The notes beneath the pieces are model-generated. The model did no database searches, was not told the DNA's origin, and was given only the letters and a program-made list of their open reading frames with translations. A DNA stretch of 64,000 nt from Ligula intestinalis (Eukaryota; Platyhelminthes; Cestoda; Diphyllobothriidea; Diphyllobothriidae), in the NCBI GenBank assembly GCA_036362985.1, contig JAYGXS010000003.1, forward strand, positions 1,573,605-1,637,604. The letters are read 5' to 3'. Below are positions 22,331 to 32,939 of the stretch, piece after piece. The position numbers and the translations under genes are program-made. Numbering within the stretch: the first letter of the stretch is position 1; the number at the start of each line of letters is the position of its first letter.

Positions 22331-23220
22331 GTTTAGCTTGTTCAACTGCATACGCTCATTGCTGATTAATAAGGTAAAGAATAATAGAATTAACTGACCA
22401 ATTAATGATCGACCTTGAAGGCTGCAATTTGATAGGTCAATAGAACATTAGCTGTTGGTCTTAAATGCGGATGCGCTTGATGGAGGGAAGGGAGAAGAGG
22501 AACAGGGGGCAGTTCGCGTTACAGTTTTAGGCCTTCTAGGTCGACACCTAATTGGACTGTTTATGTCATCTTATTAATATGCAATGACTATATGCAGTTG
22601 AATAACAGGTCACGAGATCCTGTGTCGTCTCATTGTCTTTGACTTGTACATACAGTATTGTTATACATGCTAAGAAGGTCACCTAATTTTCCTACAGCAT
22701 TGATGGGCAACGCACATTAAACTACGGTAATAGTGCTGAAAATTTGGTTCCCGGGTGGTGATTCAGAGATAGAAGGGCGTTATCTACCAACTTCAGTGCA
22801 GCTGTGGAATGTACTCTTATGTTGGATGAACCGGCCGACACCTACAAACGCAAATGCATGAGCTGTAAAGAGGACTTGTAGGCCGAGGTGATGATCACAC
22901 ATCAAGGCAGATTAAGAAAGCCTGGATGTTGACCGATAGTTCAGCAAACCACCACATAAATGTACTGGTCCCCTATATTAGTTTAAGGACTTTCTTTTCA
23001 GGAGGCAGTCACGGCATGGAACAATTGGGGCTGCCAACTAGCTCCACAGAAACAAGCCGCGGCGCGAACGGAGCTGACAGGACGAACACACATGAGGGCG
23101 AAGCCACCACACACGGCACGGAGATAAACAGTATAAACGGGGAGGCCGAAACACAAAAAGCGGCTCAGTAGCGACTGGCAGAAAACGCACACGGAAGGAA
23201 GAGCGACATAAGCACGAGAA
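22331..23220. other. No feature recognised
   Basis: Unassigned non-coding sequence. An 81-codon open frame near 22926-23171 is rich in T, G, E and N but shows no family feature. Confidence 0.35.
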
Positions 23221-23240
23221 GTATGAGCCAGAGTGTTCAT

Positions 23241-23284
23241 TCTCCGAACATGGGTAGACAAGACAACTACCCGAAACGTCAGCC
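23241..23284 (+). ncRNA. Hammerhead-like motif with a perfect stem II
   Basis: CCGAACA (23244-23250; expected CTGAAGA), T, then stem II GGGTAG (23252-23257) perfectly paired with CTACCC (23267-23272) around a 9-nt loop, GAAAC (23273-23277), GTC (23278-23280) and AGCC. The plan matches the PLE motifs (GAA + ACGT + C). Two core substitutions and a poor stem I make activity doubtful. The host repeat is not identified. Confidence 0.5.
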
Positions 23285-23457
23285 TTACAACAAATCACAT
23301 TTGACTATGCGACAAATAATTTTTCGATTGTCTTTGAAAGTCTCTTTCTCATTATGTAGGTTTTTACCACTCAATGTGTGCAACGACTGTGTTTCCAGCT
23401 CATTTAAACTCGCTGGAAGATAGGCATGCTAGTAAGGGAGTATTCTCAGTCGAAAAT

Positions 23458-24033
23458 TGTTAGGATGGCCCAGCACGCGAGTTACTACTCTGGCCGTCTT
23501 GAGGGAAAGAGAACAAATTAAACCTACCGGCTAGCGGGTGCATGCAGAACGGGTAAAGACGCACGACCTTCGAGGGTCGACATTCGCGGACGAAAGGACA
23601 GCCACTGGCCGGGGTCTGACATCCGGGAGGTCAGGCTTGACAAGAGCCACGAAAGGACACATGAACACGTTCGCGTCATGCTGAGGACACCACAAGATGG
23701 TTGCTCGCACTGGCCACTAGAGGAGGGGCCAATACAAAGACTGCCGGTCCTTAAACACGCTTCCTCGCAAGAGATGGCATTCAGTCGCTGGAGACGCGGG
23801 ACTATGTTTCCCTAGACGAGAGACTACTACCGAGACGAGACCGACGGCAGAATTCACGCTACCGATTGACACAGAGGACCAAGCTGCCGGACACACAGAA
23901 GACAGAGCTCACGTACAACCAGAAACAGTGACAGTAAACTATAATCTGCTATCGTATCTGCCTACCTTTCCTGTCACGCAACTGCGGCATATAACTAGAG
24001 GTGACGTAGGCACACACACACAAGGTTATAACA
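23458..24033 (-). mobile_element. LTR-like repeat, relative of 1217-1714, inverted
   Basis: On the minus strand it begins TGTTATAACCTTG and ends GGCCATCCTAACA, the same termini as the solo LTR at 1217-1714. Matching interior landmarks in order are GACAGGAAAGGTAGGCAG, GCTCTGTCTTCTGTGTGTCC, CCCCTCCTCTAGTGGCC and GTGTCCTCAGC. It is about 576 bp. The flanks AAAAT and GTGAC do not match, so there is no target duplication. Confidence 0.65.
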
Positions 24034-24043
24034 GTGACTAACA

Positions 24044-24860
24044 TAGCTTGGAGATTTTGCCTATCGTCTGCCGTGGACGCGCACTTGAGAAATAACAGCA
24101 GCTAGCTCACCATTGATAATGTGGGCATATACAGCTGAAAGAGGTGTGCAGGATTAGCGGAAACCCCCTGATATGTGTCTATAGGGCGGACTAGGTGCAT
24201 GCAGTAGCTGATAGTACAATAATAGTGCAAACAAGGAAACCGTGAATGATGAATGCGTGTCACAGGATGACAAACTGGGTCTTTAGCCCTATTATGATTG
24301 ACATACCACTGAAATATGCGGTCGGAATTGCAACATCTTGCTTGCTCGCTTACATGGCTGTTAGTGCCAATAGTGACCGTTGTTAGTATTTTCTTATACA
24401 AAGCGACACTGCCCTTGATCGAGCATAAACAAAATAATGTAGGCAGATAATGATACAATGATACTGCCAATACTGTTCGTGCGGGACGTCGAAAGAAACA
24501 GAGCCTCGGTTAACTACCACACTCACCTTCGTTCGGTTTTTGAAATCCAACGCAATCGGATGTTTTGATGGAAATGTGCTGTGAAAGGCATCTACATTTG
24601 TTTGTCCAAACCTTATATCGCTACCAATGAATGCATGAAAGATTTATGTAAGTTACAGTAGCAATAACCTAAAGGAAAGGGTTTCGTGGTAGGCCGTGCT
24701 TAACGTCACTGCGCTGTCTTTTCGTGGCTTTGTCTGCAAAGCCTTGCGTGCTCGCAATCTGCCGCGCGAATTTTGTTCGATTCGCTGCGGAAACCGCCCA
24801 CACTCATCGTCTCAAGGTCAGGTCACAGCTGCACTAATCTGGTCCCATATCTCCTCTTGG
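24044..24860. other. No feature recognised
   Basis: A 122-codon open frame on the minus strand (24102-24470) has no recognisable motifs and is probably chance. A short (CA)n run (24011-24022) lies just before. Confidence 0.35.
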
Positions 24861-25015
24861 CTTATGTGCCTGATGATGAGTCCGCAACGCATCTCGAAAC
24901 GTTAGGCAAATAAAAAGTACCGCTTGCTTTCTTTGACGGTTTTATCTTTGAAGCTGGACTCCCGCAAGAGTTTATAAGCTCAGACCAATAAAACTATATG
25001 TCCGGTGATCGAAAC
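24861..25015 (+). mobile_element. PLE 3' tail fragment
   Basis: A hammerhead-like motif, TTAGGCAAATAAAAAG, TTTTATCTTTGAAG, CCAATAAAACTATATG and GTGATCGAAACAGC follow the PLE 3' tail order. No coding part is recognised upstream. Confidence 0.55.
24866..24908 (+). ncRNA. Hammerhead-like motif, complete core elements
   Basis: CTGATGA is at 24870-24876 and GAAAC at 24896-24900, followed by GTT and AGGCA. Stem II can form from GAG (24878-24880) and CTC (24893-24895), with further imperfect pairing inside. TGCCT/AGGCA can make stem I, but it overlaps the core by two bases, as if a CT had been lost at the junction. The stem III palindrome is ACGT. Confidence 0.58.
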
Positions 25016-25584
25016 AGCTTCTTCTCAATCTATATACATATCTGGGATGCGAATCTTTGCCTCAATTTGTGATAAAGTATTGTCCCAGCGATCGAGTCGT
25101 CTTCTTCTTCTGGTCTTCATCCTTATGAGGGCTCGAACCCAGTCAGCGTGCACAATTTTTTGATTGGCTGCAGGATATGTCCCGGAGTTTCTGTAACCTC
25201 GCGCGCACAGGCACAGACAACACAACACCTGGCGCGAGAAGACTATGAGAAGATCACTTCTGTAGAGCCCTTTGTAAACTCTTTCTCCACATAAATATTG
25301 TTTAGCCTTATCGGTCTTCTCTGATTTCTGACTTGGAAGAACTTTCTGTTATCGCCAGTCAAACTGGCGACAGGCTGCCGTCTGTGAATTTTCTTGGAAA
25401 AATGTTCCACGTTCATCGGAATCGCCACTGTATATACTTAGCTTTTCAATTTATTATGGAATTTATGTACCTTTATATCTTGATTAACTTAATAAATTAT
25501 GTGGGTCGTTTGAAAAAAGAGCAGTTGTCTGGACAGGTGGGGGCGATAATCGGGGTCTAAAATCTGATTAACGTTAAAGGGCAC
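25016..25584. other. No gene recognised; PLE-tail scraps
   Basis: TGTCCCAGCGATCGAGTCGT with a CTTCTTCTTC tract (25081-25120) is a short PLE tail remnant. Nothing else was recognised. Confidence 0.4.
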
Positions 25585-25995
25585 TGGTAGCCTACAGACG
25601 TCATAAGCTGCGAGCTGTCGAATTAGCGGCTTTTGGCCACGGTAACTTCGGCGCCGCGACGAAGTTCTTTTAGGCGCAAAGGACTGGTCAGCGTAGCCTG
25701 ATGGCAGCCGCTTCTGTTGTATCCAACAGACGCTGTCCAAAGAATTTTACATAGCTCGAGGGTGCCTTTTAGATCACTCGAAGGGCCTCTCTGACCTCCA
25801 CGCGATGGTCTGAATCTACCAGGTGCGCTAGAATGGAACTGTTTACACCCCTTATTTGGCCCGTCTCTAACCATGCTGGAATGTGTTCTCGAACTATTTT
25901 GGTAAACAGCGGCTCGTTCGACCAATATACTCTGCCCCACAGGAGCAGGTGAATGAGTATATGCACACAGGGGTGGTCTGGGCTGGGAGTAGTCG
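25585..25995 (-). mobile_element. PLE subfamily B, GIY-YIG endonuclease fragment
   Basis: Minus-strand frames together give FTCSCGAEYIGRTSRCL, then VREHIPAWLETGQIRG, AHLVDSDHRVEVREALRVI and GYNRSGCHQAT-like text. CSCG, YIG and the arginine-rich helix fit the GIY-YIG domain of PLEs, and the DSDH-V-EA-RVIY segment is diagnostic of subfamily B (compare 53810-54511). At least two frameshifts separate the pieces. No reverse-transcriptase part is present. Confidence 0.72.
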
Positions 25996-26854
25996 ATAAC
26001 AGTCCTTGGGCAGTGGCTGCTGATACGAAAGCCCGCAGCTTTTAAACTATCTCAGTTACAAGTCCCCCTAACGTTGATCAGATTTTTGACCCTTCTCTTA
26101 CCCCCTGACAGGCAGCCCTGACAACCACACCATGTTTTCTAAGTTAGTTTATTACAATATAAATATACAGATGTGAGGAGAATTTTTCGAATTTGTCTGC
26201 TGTAGACATTGTTTTATGAAGCTTATTGCATAGTGCACCTTTTTGAAATCGTTCGTACACGCGAATGAAAACGACATTAGACATTAGACATTGAATATGA
26301 CGACCTAACCTTTCCAATGTATATGAACAGCCACGTTTTCTCAAAAAATTTTCAGTTAAAAACACAACCGGAAAAATGCGTTTCCGGAAATGGTTTGGGA
26401 AATTGAAGAGGAGGAGGAGGAGGAAGTAGGAGAGGAGTAGGATGAAGGGATCTCCATAAATAAATTTTATTTCATGAGTATTCATGACCAAAACCGTCCG
26501 CCCTTAATTAAATTTGAGCATTCTTAACAATACACGATGACAAAAATGAAAAGCTGCTAATTCATAAAATTGTTTTGCGATTTTCTTCGTTGTCAAATAA
26601 TTCTGAATGCCAACTGGCCTAATAAAGTTTTTCCATCACATTATCGAGGCTGACGTTTTATGCCCTTCGAGCACAACGAGCACTAGCATCGGTCAACGGT
26701 CTGCTGGAATAACGGAAAAGTAATATGGTCCCGATTATCCTTCCAGGGCTGACGTTGACTCAAACGCCCGTATAATGCTGCTATGTTTGGTCTCACACAA
26801 CAATAAATATTAAAAAACTTTATAGCGTTTAGCTAAACCTAGCCATTTTTAAAT
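25996..26854. other. No feature recognised
   Basis: AT-rich with a purine-rich GAGGAGGAGGAGG run (26407-26421). No gene or known repeat was recognised. Confidence 0.35.
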
Positions 26855-27290
26855 GTGCGTTCATTTTTTTCACCTGCTCCTGTGGAGCAGGAGATATTGG
26901 CTGAACAAGGAGGCACCCAGCAAAGAGGGTGCATGAACACATACCAGTCTGGCTAAGTTAAGTTAAATTTAGATTGATCTCGACTTATATTCTCGCGCGC
27001 CTTGTCGAATCATCGATTCAATCCTAATGAAGCCTTTCAAGTTGTCAATCGGACACCAGCAAACTTCGCCAAGGTCCTACGCCAACAAGTGCTGGCAACA
27101 GCCGAGACAATGACTCTACGGGTAGCAAATCCAGTGCTGTGCTGGCAGAAGACATTAGTGCGGGCCTTTCAGTGGCCGACGCCGACATCAGTTGACGATT
27201 GCATGTTGACCCCACACTCTGGTGACAGTTGTACACTCCATGCACGTGACAGTGATTTTCCCTCTGCCTACTCGAGCCGTGACTAATACT
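26855..27290 (+). mobile_element. PLE GIY-YIG endonuclease fragment (subfamily B-like)
   Basis: From 26875 the frame reads CSCGAGDIG and then hits TGA at 26902. After frame changes come KRVHEHIPVWL, then FNPNEAFQVVNRTPANFAKV and RVANPVLCWQKTLVRAFQWP. This is the usual order CSCG, YIG, R-x-REH, the P-NEAF segment and the C-terminal RxANPVLC box. The YIG tyrosine is D here. 5'-truncated and broken. Confidence 0.72.
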
Positions 27291-27577
27291 CACAGCCTAT
27301 CCTAATTGCCTCCCTCTGCCCCAGCAAATTGAACTCTACCTGCCGATCTCGCCATGCGAGCGGCGTGAAAATGAAGCCTTGTAAGCAAAAGATATTTTAA
27401 ACCCTGTCCAAGTCTCCTTTTTTTAAGTACAACTGTGTAGGTCCGGTTTTGAATATCCGAAATAATGTTTTCTAAATAGACTTTTAAAGTTGAACCTAGT
27501 CACGTGCCTCTAGCCGCACTGCTGAATTCAGAATATCCTTCCCTACACCGGAACACGTTAGGGCAAACATTGGTTTA

Positions 27578-28107
27578 TGCAGTGCACCTCATATACCCCT
27601 ATTCATAGCATGATTTCTTACGGAAACGGTAGTAATAGGGCTTTTGGTGGTAGGAAAAAAGGATAGGTAGGGGAAGGAAATTTTAGAAGTATTTAATAAA
27701 AAATTTGGTCGAATTTATTTCCGGAGGCCGCTGGGATAAGTCGTTCCGCATGCAAATTGAAGGTGTGTGCGGCGCTTCGCCTCGCGGACCATATTAATCT
27801 TACTCCAGAACTGTAACTTGGACCACGTTTAAGTTGAAGTAGACGACCTCCTAATCACTATTTATTTTTTTTTTCAGGAATTTTAAGAAACCTGCAATTA
27901 TTTGGCAATATGTTAAACGATAACAAAGAAAAGGAAAATCTACAGCTATAAATCAACAACGTTTCTTAAAACAGTAAAATAAAATGCATTTAGCATTCAT
28001 TAAAGTATATTTCACTGCATGTCCTGTTTCATCACTCCTAAAACACTATACCTAACGCCTTCGTAGGATAAAAATTCTAAGACTAGGAAAAAAATGAGTG
28101 CACTACA
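27578..28107. mobile_element. MITE family T, copy 2 (530 bp, complete)
   Basis: The cleanest copy. It starts TGCAGTGCACCTCATATACC and ends with the inverse, ...GAGTGCACTACA, with TA on both sides (27576-27577 and 28108-28109). The terminal inverted repeats extend roughly 70 bp, including the CCTACGAAAACGGTGGTTATAG-type box in degenerate form. The interior has no reading frame. TA duplications with long inverted ends suggest mobilisation by a Tc1/mariner-type transposase. That is an inference. Confidence 0.75.
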
Positions 28108-28339
28108 TAATCTTCTGTTGCTCACGGTACAGATTGCTTATATGGGCGCCCAGCGATTCAAGGTAAACCTAAGCTACCATCAGGTGTAGTTTATAGATAA
28201 GAATTTTATTTAATATTCGGATGATGGCACGCAGAAATTTATTCCTCCTACAAGTTAGTACAAGGCCACCTGAAAGGGTTTAGTAAATAGCTTATTACGA
28301 AGTGCATTTCTGAACGCGTGCCATGACTATCTCAAGTCG

Positions 28340-28625
28340 AAGTGCATTTTGGGAAGACTAGCCTTTTTTCCCATCCCTGTGATAGCCAATCACAGACCGA
28401 CTCACAAAGGACTTCATGTGGCGACAGCCGAGCAGACCTGACTTCAGACGCCGTCCGGTGGGTTGCGATTGTGTGGTCCTCTGGTAGTCAATTTCCTACT
28501 GAATCTTTTCCAATTCATTCTGTAAAGAATTTATTTTGCCTACTACTCTGGCCTTTCCAAGACTTCTCTCTTAGGAGCCGGGCCTGAAAGATCGCAGCCG
28601 TTAGAATTAAACCTTCTAAGTCTTA
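28340..28625 (+). mobile_element. SINE-like repeat with TTCTGTA tail
   Basis: GATAGCCAATCACAGACC, GACTCACAAAGGACTTC, TTCATTCTGTAAAGAATTTA, CTACTCTGGCCTTCC, GAGCCGGGCCTGAAAGATCG and AACCTTCTAAG follow the family order. Confidence 0.62.
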
Positions 28626-29129
28626 CCACTACGCAATAACTGGTGACTTCGCGGTGTGTCCTTAAAAAAGCCCGTGTACTGTTGTGGAGGAAGGGGAGTC
28701 TACGACCATTCACGACCCTGACTATCTTTTATCCCTATCCTGTGTCAAAAATATGTATCGGACAAGTAAAGGAAAAGGAAGCAATGTTATTGTACTTGTA
28801 TTTTTTGTTGTACCATAATTGTGCATTCATGATCAGGCATCTGAATTCTTCTAGGTAAGGTCTTTTATGCCCGGAGTGCTAGCGGTAGTTAGGAAAATGG
28901 GTCGTGCATTTCATAACCGGTCGTAGACCACTTTGGGAAATCGGGCTACCCGACCGTTTACACTTTGAAGGTGATGGAAACCGTGACTGGTTCAGATATT
29001 ACGCATTTTTTAGGTCGTTCACTCTCGTTCGGCTCACTATGCTCCGATTGCAAGGTGAGATAAGTACGATGGCCACGGTGCCTGCGTAGTTTTCAGAGCA
29101 CAATCCCTTACACCACGCGCAACTAGCTT
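28626..29129. other. No feature recognised
   Basis: No gene or repeat family recognised. Confidence 0.35.
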
Positions 29130-30010
29130 AGTCTTGGGAAGAAGATGCGACCACTGGAACAAAAGCTTGATTTTCCTGACGTTTCGGATTTCCTCGGGAA
29201 TCCATAATCATAGGTTCTGGTGGGATAGTCTGAATCATACGCAGATAAGGATGAAACATACTCAGATTGCACGGTATTTATAGCTCGAAGCCGGCAACCG
29301 CGTGCGTAATATAAGTATCCACTCCTGTAGCCACTGCTTGGGTTTTAATTGCTCCAGTGATGGCTTGACACTTCGCGATCGACTCTTTAATTGCCGCAAT
29401 GCAGATTTCGCATGCGGGATTGGCTTTTGTATAATAATTATGCTCGCTGTCGTCAGAGTTGTTGCTGTGCCCGGTCCTTCTCGTGTGACTGCTTATCTTG
29501 TTCAGGCAAAATCTCAGTACGCAGTATGAGAACAACAAACCGTTGCGCTTGTTGATGGACTGGGGGCCTGACAACCATGACTCGAGAAGTTCGCGGCTCA
29601 CGCGGTTGTCATCTCTTACGAGGATTTCGGCCTCGTCAAACTTAAAAATATGGCCGGGTCCCGTCTAGTGTGCTGCAACGTGGGAGTTGGCGTCGTTCAT
29701 CCTCACCTCCACTGCATGCTCGGCAATTTGCATCCGGAGTAATCTCCCGGATTCTCCGACGTGGTTGCTTTGTCCGCAACTGCAGCAGATCCGATAAAAG
29801 GTTCCAGCCGTTTCCTGCCGTGGCAGCGGGTCTTTCGGTCTCACGACCCGGCGCCTGATTTTTGCTTTTGGCCTGTGTGCAACTCCAACTCCAAGTTGGG
29901 TAAAAAGACGGCTGACCGCTTACGATACATTTTTCCCGTACGGGAGAGCTCGCCAGACATTTGGGCCAGTTAGATGTGGCTTCTTCTCCCGTTTGTGTAC
30001 GCATTGGTGA
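29130..30010 (-). mobile_element. PLE subfamily A, linker, GIY-YIG domain and 3' end
   Basis: Minus-strand pieces in order: the pre-endonuclease region (about 30004-29810), CSCGQSNHVGESGRLL (YIG tyrosine replaced by H), AEHAVEVRMNDANSHVA, then an uninterrupted 107-codon frame (29601-29278) beginning MSRELLESWLSGPQSINKRN. It ends with the 3' UTR, a hammerhead-like motif and the CTTCTTCCC tail. It is the longest PLE-A copy here, but has frame breaks and no reverse transcriptase. Confidence 0.75.
29174..29213 (-). ncRNA. Hammerhead-like motif of PLE-A, degenerate core
   Basis: Minus strand: CCT, ATGATTA (expected CTGATGA), T, stem II GGATTCC/GAAATCC around CGAG, GAAAC, GTC, AGG. The C3 and G8 core positions are changed as in most PLE-A copies. 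Confidence 0.45.
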
Positions 30011-30179
30011 ACACTTCTATTAGCTTAGTCCACTGATTGTATCTTCTTCTGAATTTCTTCCTGGGACTCGCATATTCATTTCTATTGGCAGTCTGAGGAA
30101 TCTCGTATCCTGCATAACTGAGAGGTGCTATTGAGACGAAATAGGTGCGCTCGCTGAGACAAGAACGCTATTTACCTCA

Positions 30180-30530
30180 CGTTTTAGATTCCAGCTCGAA
30201 CGCATCCTCTATATAAGAATCCTTCATACACAGTGAGCTGCAATTTTTAGAGGCTGTAATCGCCAAGCTACTGCAAACCTACTGCAATAAACGGCTTCCC
30301 CTACCCCTCGGTTATCTGGAATGATTGCCTCCTGGTGCGCTAATAACTTCATAGGTGGCATGTGGGTCGTTATCTGTTCAAATTCCATTACCCGTAATAG
30401 AGGTTGGCGTAATGGCTGCTTGGTCATCCAGCTTACCGGCACCAGCACTGAAAAGCGCGTTCGCCAGCACTCTCCCGATTGGCTGCGTGTTTTGAAGGCA
30501 CTATATGCGCCACGTTGGGACATAGTCATT
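30180..30530 (-). mobile_element. PLE subfamily D, 3' end
   Basis: The plus strand shows TTAGATTCCAGCTCGAACGC, CTGGTGCGCTAATAACTTC, GTGGCATGTGGGTCG and TTATCTG, matching 12940-13140. It is therefore a minus-strand 3' end. The hammerhead region here is too diverged to call. Confidence 0.5.
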
Positions 30531-30789
30531 GCCGCAACGGATGAAGATAATGGATGTAGTCACTGTACCGCCACATACTGTGGCTCATCGCAGATAGTCC
30601 TAGTTGGTGGTAGTAGTTTGCTCACCCACATCTGAGAAGCTAACTGGTGCAATTCAGTCACGCATTTTGACTATTGGCGGGGTAATTACTCACCAGTTTG
30701 ACTCACAGACAATGGCTTTGGAAACGGTGTTTGTCCGAGCGCTATCCACGTCGCCAATTAATCCCCACGAGTAAATTTTTAGCAGTAGT

Positions 30790-31035
30790 TGAGGCAGTGG
30801 CTGAAATTTATTCGCTGGACGTTCCGAATTCAAGCTGGAAACTAGCATCAGATACGGGTAGTTCATAAACAGGAAGTAGTAATATTAATAGGATGCAGTC
30901 GCTATACTTCTGCCTAACTATTGTAATTAGTGTTTCAAACTCGCCCCGTTCATCGGGGATGCTTTTTCTTCGGGGAATAATTCCATGATGCCCGTCATGC
31001 GCTCGCTATCTGCTGAAATTTCATTACCTATAGAA
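30790..31035 (-). mobile_element. PLE subfamily D, 3' end, second copy
   Basis: Shares TTATTCGCTGGACGTT, a CATCAGATACGGGTA block and TATCTGCTGAAATTTCA with 12920-13150. Truncated at both sides and followed directly by a PLE-A tail. Confidence 0.5.
30813..30854 (-). ncRNA. Hammerhead-like motif of PLE-D
   Basis: Minus strand: CTGATGC (A9 changed to C), a weak stem II, GGAAC, GTC, CAGCGAATAAA. It aligns with 12931-12972. Confidence 0.42.
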
Positions 31036-31039
31036 GAGG

Positions 31040-31155
31040 CGACCGCTAGAACGAGAATTTTATTTGTCTGACGTTTCGGATTCTGTCGATAAAGCTTCAT
31101 CAGAGGTAACTGTAGTATTGTGTGTTACATGCACAGGTTAGGGTGAAAAATACAC
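31040..31155 (-). mobile_element. PLE subfamily A, 3' tail
   Basis: The plus strand reads GAATTTTATTTGTCTGACG, TTTCGGATTCTGTCG, a TCATCAGAGG block and a CATGCACAGG-like box, the inverse of the PLE-A tail. It meets the plus-strand PLE-A copy at about 31160 head to head. Confidence 0.6.
31066..31106 (-). ncRNA. Hammerhead motif of PLE-A with complete catalytic core
   Basis: Minus strand: CCT, CTGATGA (31103-31097), A, a weakened stem II, GAAAC (31077-31073), GTC (31072-31070), AGAC. All conserved core bases are present. Stem II has about three mismatches relative to its sisters. This copy appears to keep the ancestral core that other PLE-A copies have lost. Confidence 0.6.
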
Positions 31156-31159
31156 GGAT

Positions 31160-31565
31160 TGCGATGGGGCTCGGCCATATTTTCAAGCTTAACGAGGCCG
31201 AAATCCTCGCAAATGATGAAAATCGCGTGAATCACGAGCTGTTCAAGTCAATGTTTTCAGGTCCATAGTCAGTCAACATTCGCACCGAATTGCCGTTCCT
31301 ATACTCCGTAATTAAACACTTCCTGAGCAGAAGAACCACACATGTGCGAAGGCCTGGGCCCTACATCAACTCTGACGACAGCGAAAATAGATGTTGCCCA
31401 ATTACCAAGCCCACATCCGACACTGACTACGGGCTGCGAAGCCATCACTGCATCAATACGAACCCTAGCGGTTATAACGGGACAGAATCCGAAACGTCAG
31501 GCAAATAAACGCCTTGTTCCAACGATCGCATCTTTTTCTTCTGAACTGTTTCCTGGAACTAGTAT
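31160..31565 (+). mobile_element. PLE subfamily A, nuclease C-terminus and 3' end
   Basis: GLGHIFKLNEAEILANDENR, then RVNHELFKSMFSGP with a stop, RTHVRRPGPYINSDDSEN and the truncated 3' UTR with AGAATCCGAAACGTCAGGC, ATAAACGCC, ATCGCATC and a CTTCTTCTG-like end. Only the 3' half of the hammerhead-like motif remains. It forms a head-to-head pair with the minus-strand tail on its left. Confidence 0.65.
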
Positions 31566-32379
31566 TTTTTCGTCTATCGGCATGCATTACTTATGCTGAA
31601 GTTTGAGGTTCTGTTGGTTCGGGTACCTGGCTTACCAGACTCACTGGCGTTAGAAGACGCGTTCGCCTGCGCGCTGGTTTATTGGTTCACTAGTTTACTG
31701 CTTTGGCCAAAATAAGTCTCAGCACCCAATGTAGGTGGGAGGAGAGAAAACTGAGGAGCCGTGATGGCTTGACACTTCGTCTTCTACTCATTAATGGCGA
31801 GCTTTGTAATTGCGCGACAGTTATGCTCGTGAATCGCTGGCGCATACTTTGTTACGGTAGCTTATCACGTGGCTAATGTCTAGACTAGCAGTTGTGGCGT
31901 GACCTTGAGATTGGCAAAGGTGCCAGTGGATGCGCGGATCTTGCAGGCCAAAGGTGTCATTTGTCAGCGGCTGATCATGGGTTCCAAGTGGCTGCTAGGG
32001 ACCACTACACTCCCCTCAAAAGCAATGGCAGATGCAGTACAAATCTACTGACACGCACAAGTCACCACGTTTGCTCTCAACCTGCTTAATCACAAGGTGA
32101 ACATAGTCGAACTCGAAGCTCGAACGTCCGTTTATGGTAGATGCGCTGGACCAACAGGGGGAGTCAGACCACAGGGTGGCAGGCATTATTCCGGTTGCGC
32201 ACCGATAAAAATGTCGAACTTCGAGAGGGGGCGAGGTACCACGCTTAGGAGCGACTATGGCTGTGCCAGCCACCTATGCCCAATTCCGCCTTCGGTCTTC
32301 TTGAGTCCATCTTGACGCTGGGCACAAGCATGCCCACCTGCCTCTTTCCGCTTAATTCCAGAAGGGGTTAAAGCTGAGG
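31566..32379. other. No gene recognised; PLE scrap
   Basis: GTGATGGCTTGACACTTCGT with ACTCATTAATGGC (31762-31800) is a minus-strand PLE-A 3' scrap. The remainder is unassigned; GGCTGCTAGGGACCACTAC (31991-32009) echoes 7930-7948. Confidence 0.4.
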
Positions 32380-32700
32380 CTTAGGTTATTAAGGAAAGAC
32401 CCTAGCCGTTGCGATCTACAGGCATGGTTCTGTGTGGAAAGAGAAGAAGTGGGACACCAGGTAGGATGAATTGCTTATTAAGTATAGAGCTACTGGAGAA
32501 TAGGTTGGTGGAAGTTGACAGCCGGACGAGCGTGCGTTCGCAGTCTCGAGGGCCGGCGTTCGCCGTGGCGAAGCTCAGTCACGGGTGAGGCAGCCTTGGG
32601 AAGATGATTGGCCAGACTGGATTTGGGATCGGCAGACACTGGTGCGCACGTACAAGTTTTCGCAAGAGACGAGAGGTTGAGCGTCGCAATCGGAGTTGGT
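32380..32700 (-). mobile_element. SINE-like repeat (TTCTGTACA family), minus strand
   Basis: The plus strand carries TAGCCGTTGCGATCTACAGG, CATGGTTCTGTGTGG and AGGTAGGATGAATTGC, the inverse of the family tail. The 5' part is GC-rich and diverged. Confidence 0.45.
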
Positions 32701-32704
32701 TCAC

Positions 32705-32815
32705 TAAGAGGTACCCATTCCCATATCCCAACCCTGAAACTAGCTCAAATCTTAACCCCCATACTGATCCTTTCCCTAACTCTAGGCCTAAATTTAACTT
32801 TGGGTTGAATTCAAG
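32705..32815 (+). repeat. Degenerate CCTAAC-rich tract
   Basis: Irregular repeats such as CCCAACCCTGAAAC, TTAACCCCCATACTG, CCCTAACTCTAGGCC and TAAATTTAACTTTG. Similar tracts occur at 34343-34410 and 61680-61830. They may be decayed interstitial telomere-like or minisatellite DNA. Confidence 0.35.
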
Positions 32816-32939
32816 TTCAGATCAAAGGCAGTGCGGCCGTTTACTCGCTTCCCACCCCTGCTTTATTTCAATTAATCTGAGAGCACTTTTACAGTAACCC
32901 TGTTGTGAGTAGTTCGCGTCAAACTGAACTTTCCTGAAG

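Noticed and set aside
24102..24470. 122-codon open frame, minus strand
   Set aside because: Cysteine, tyrosine and histidine rich without a pattern; probably chance.
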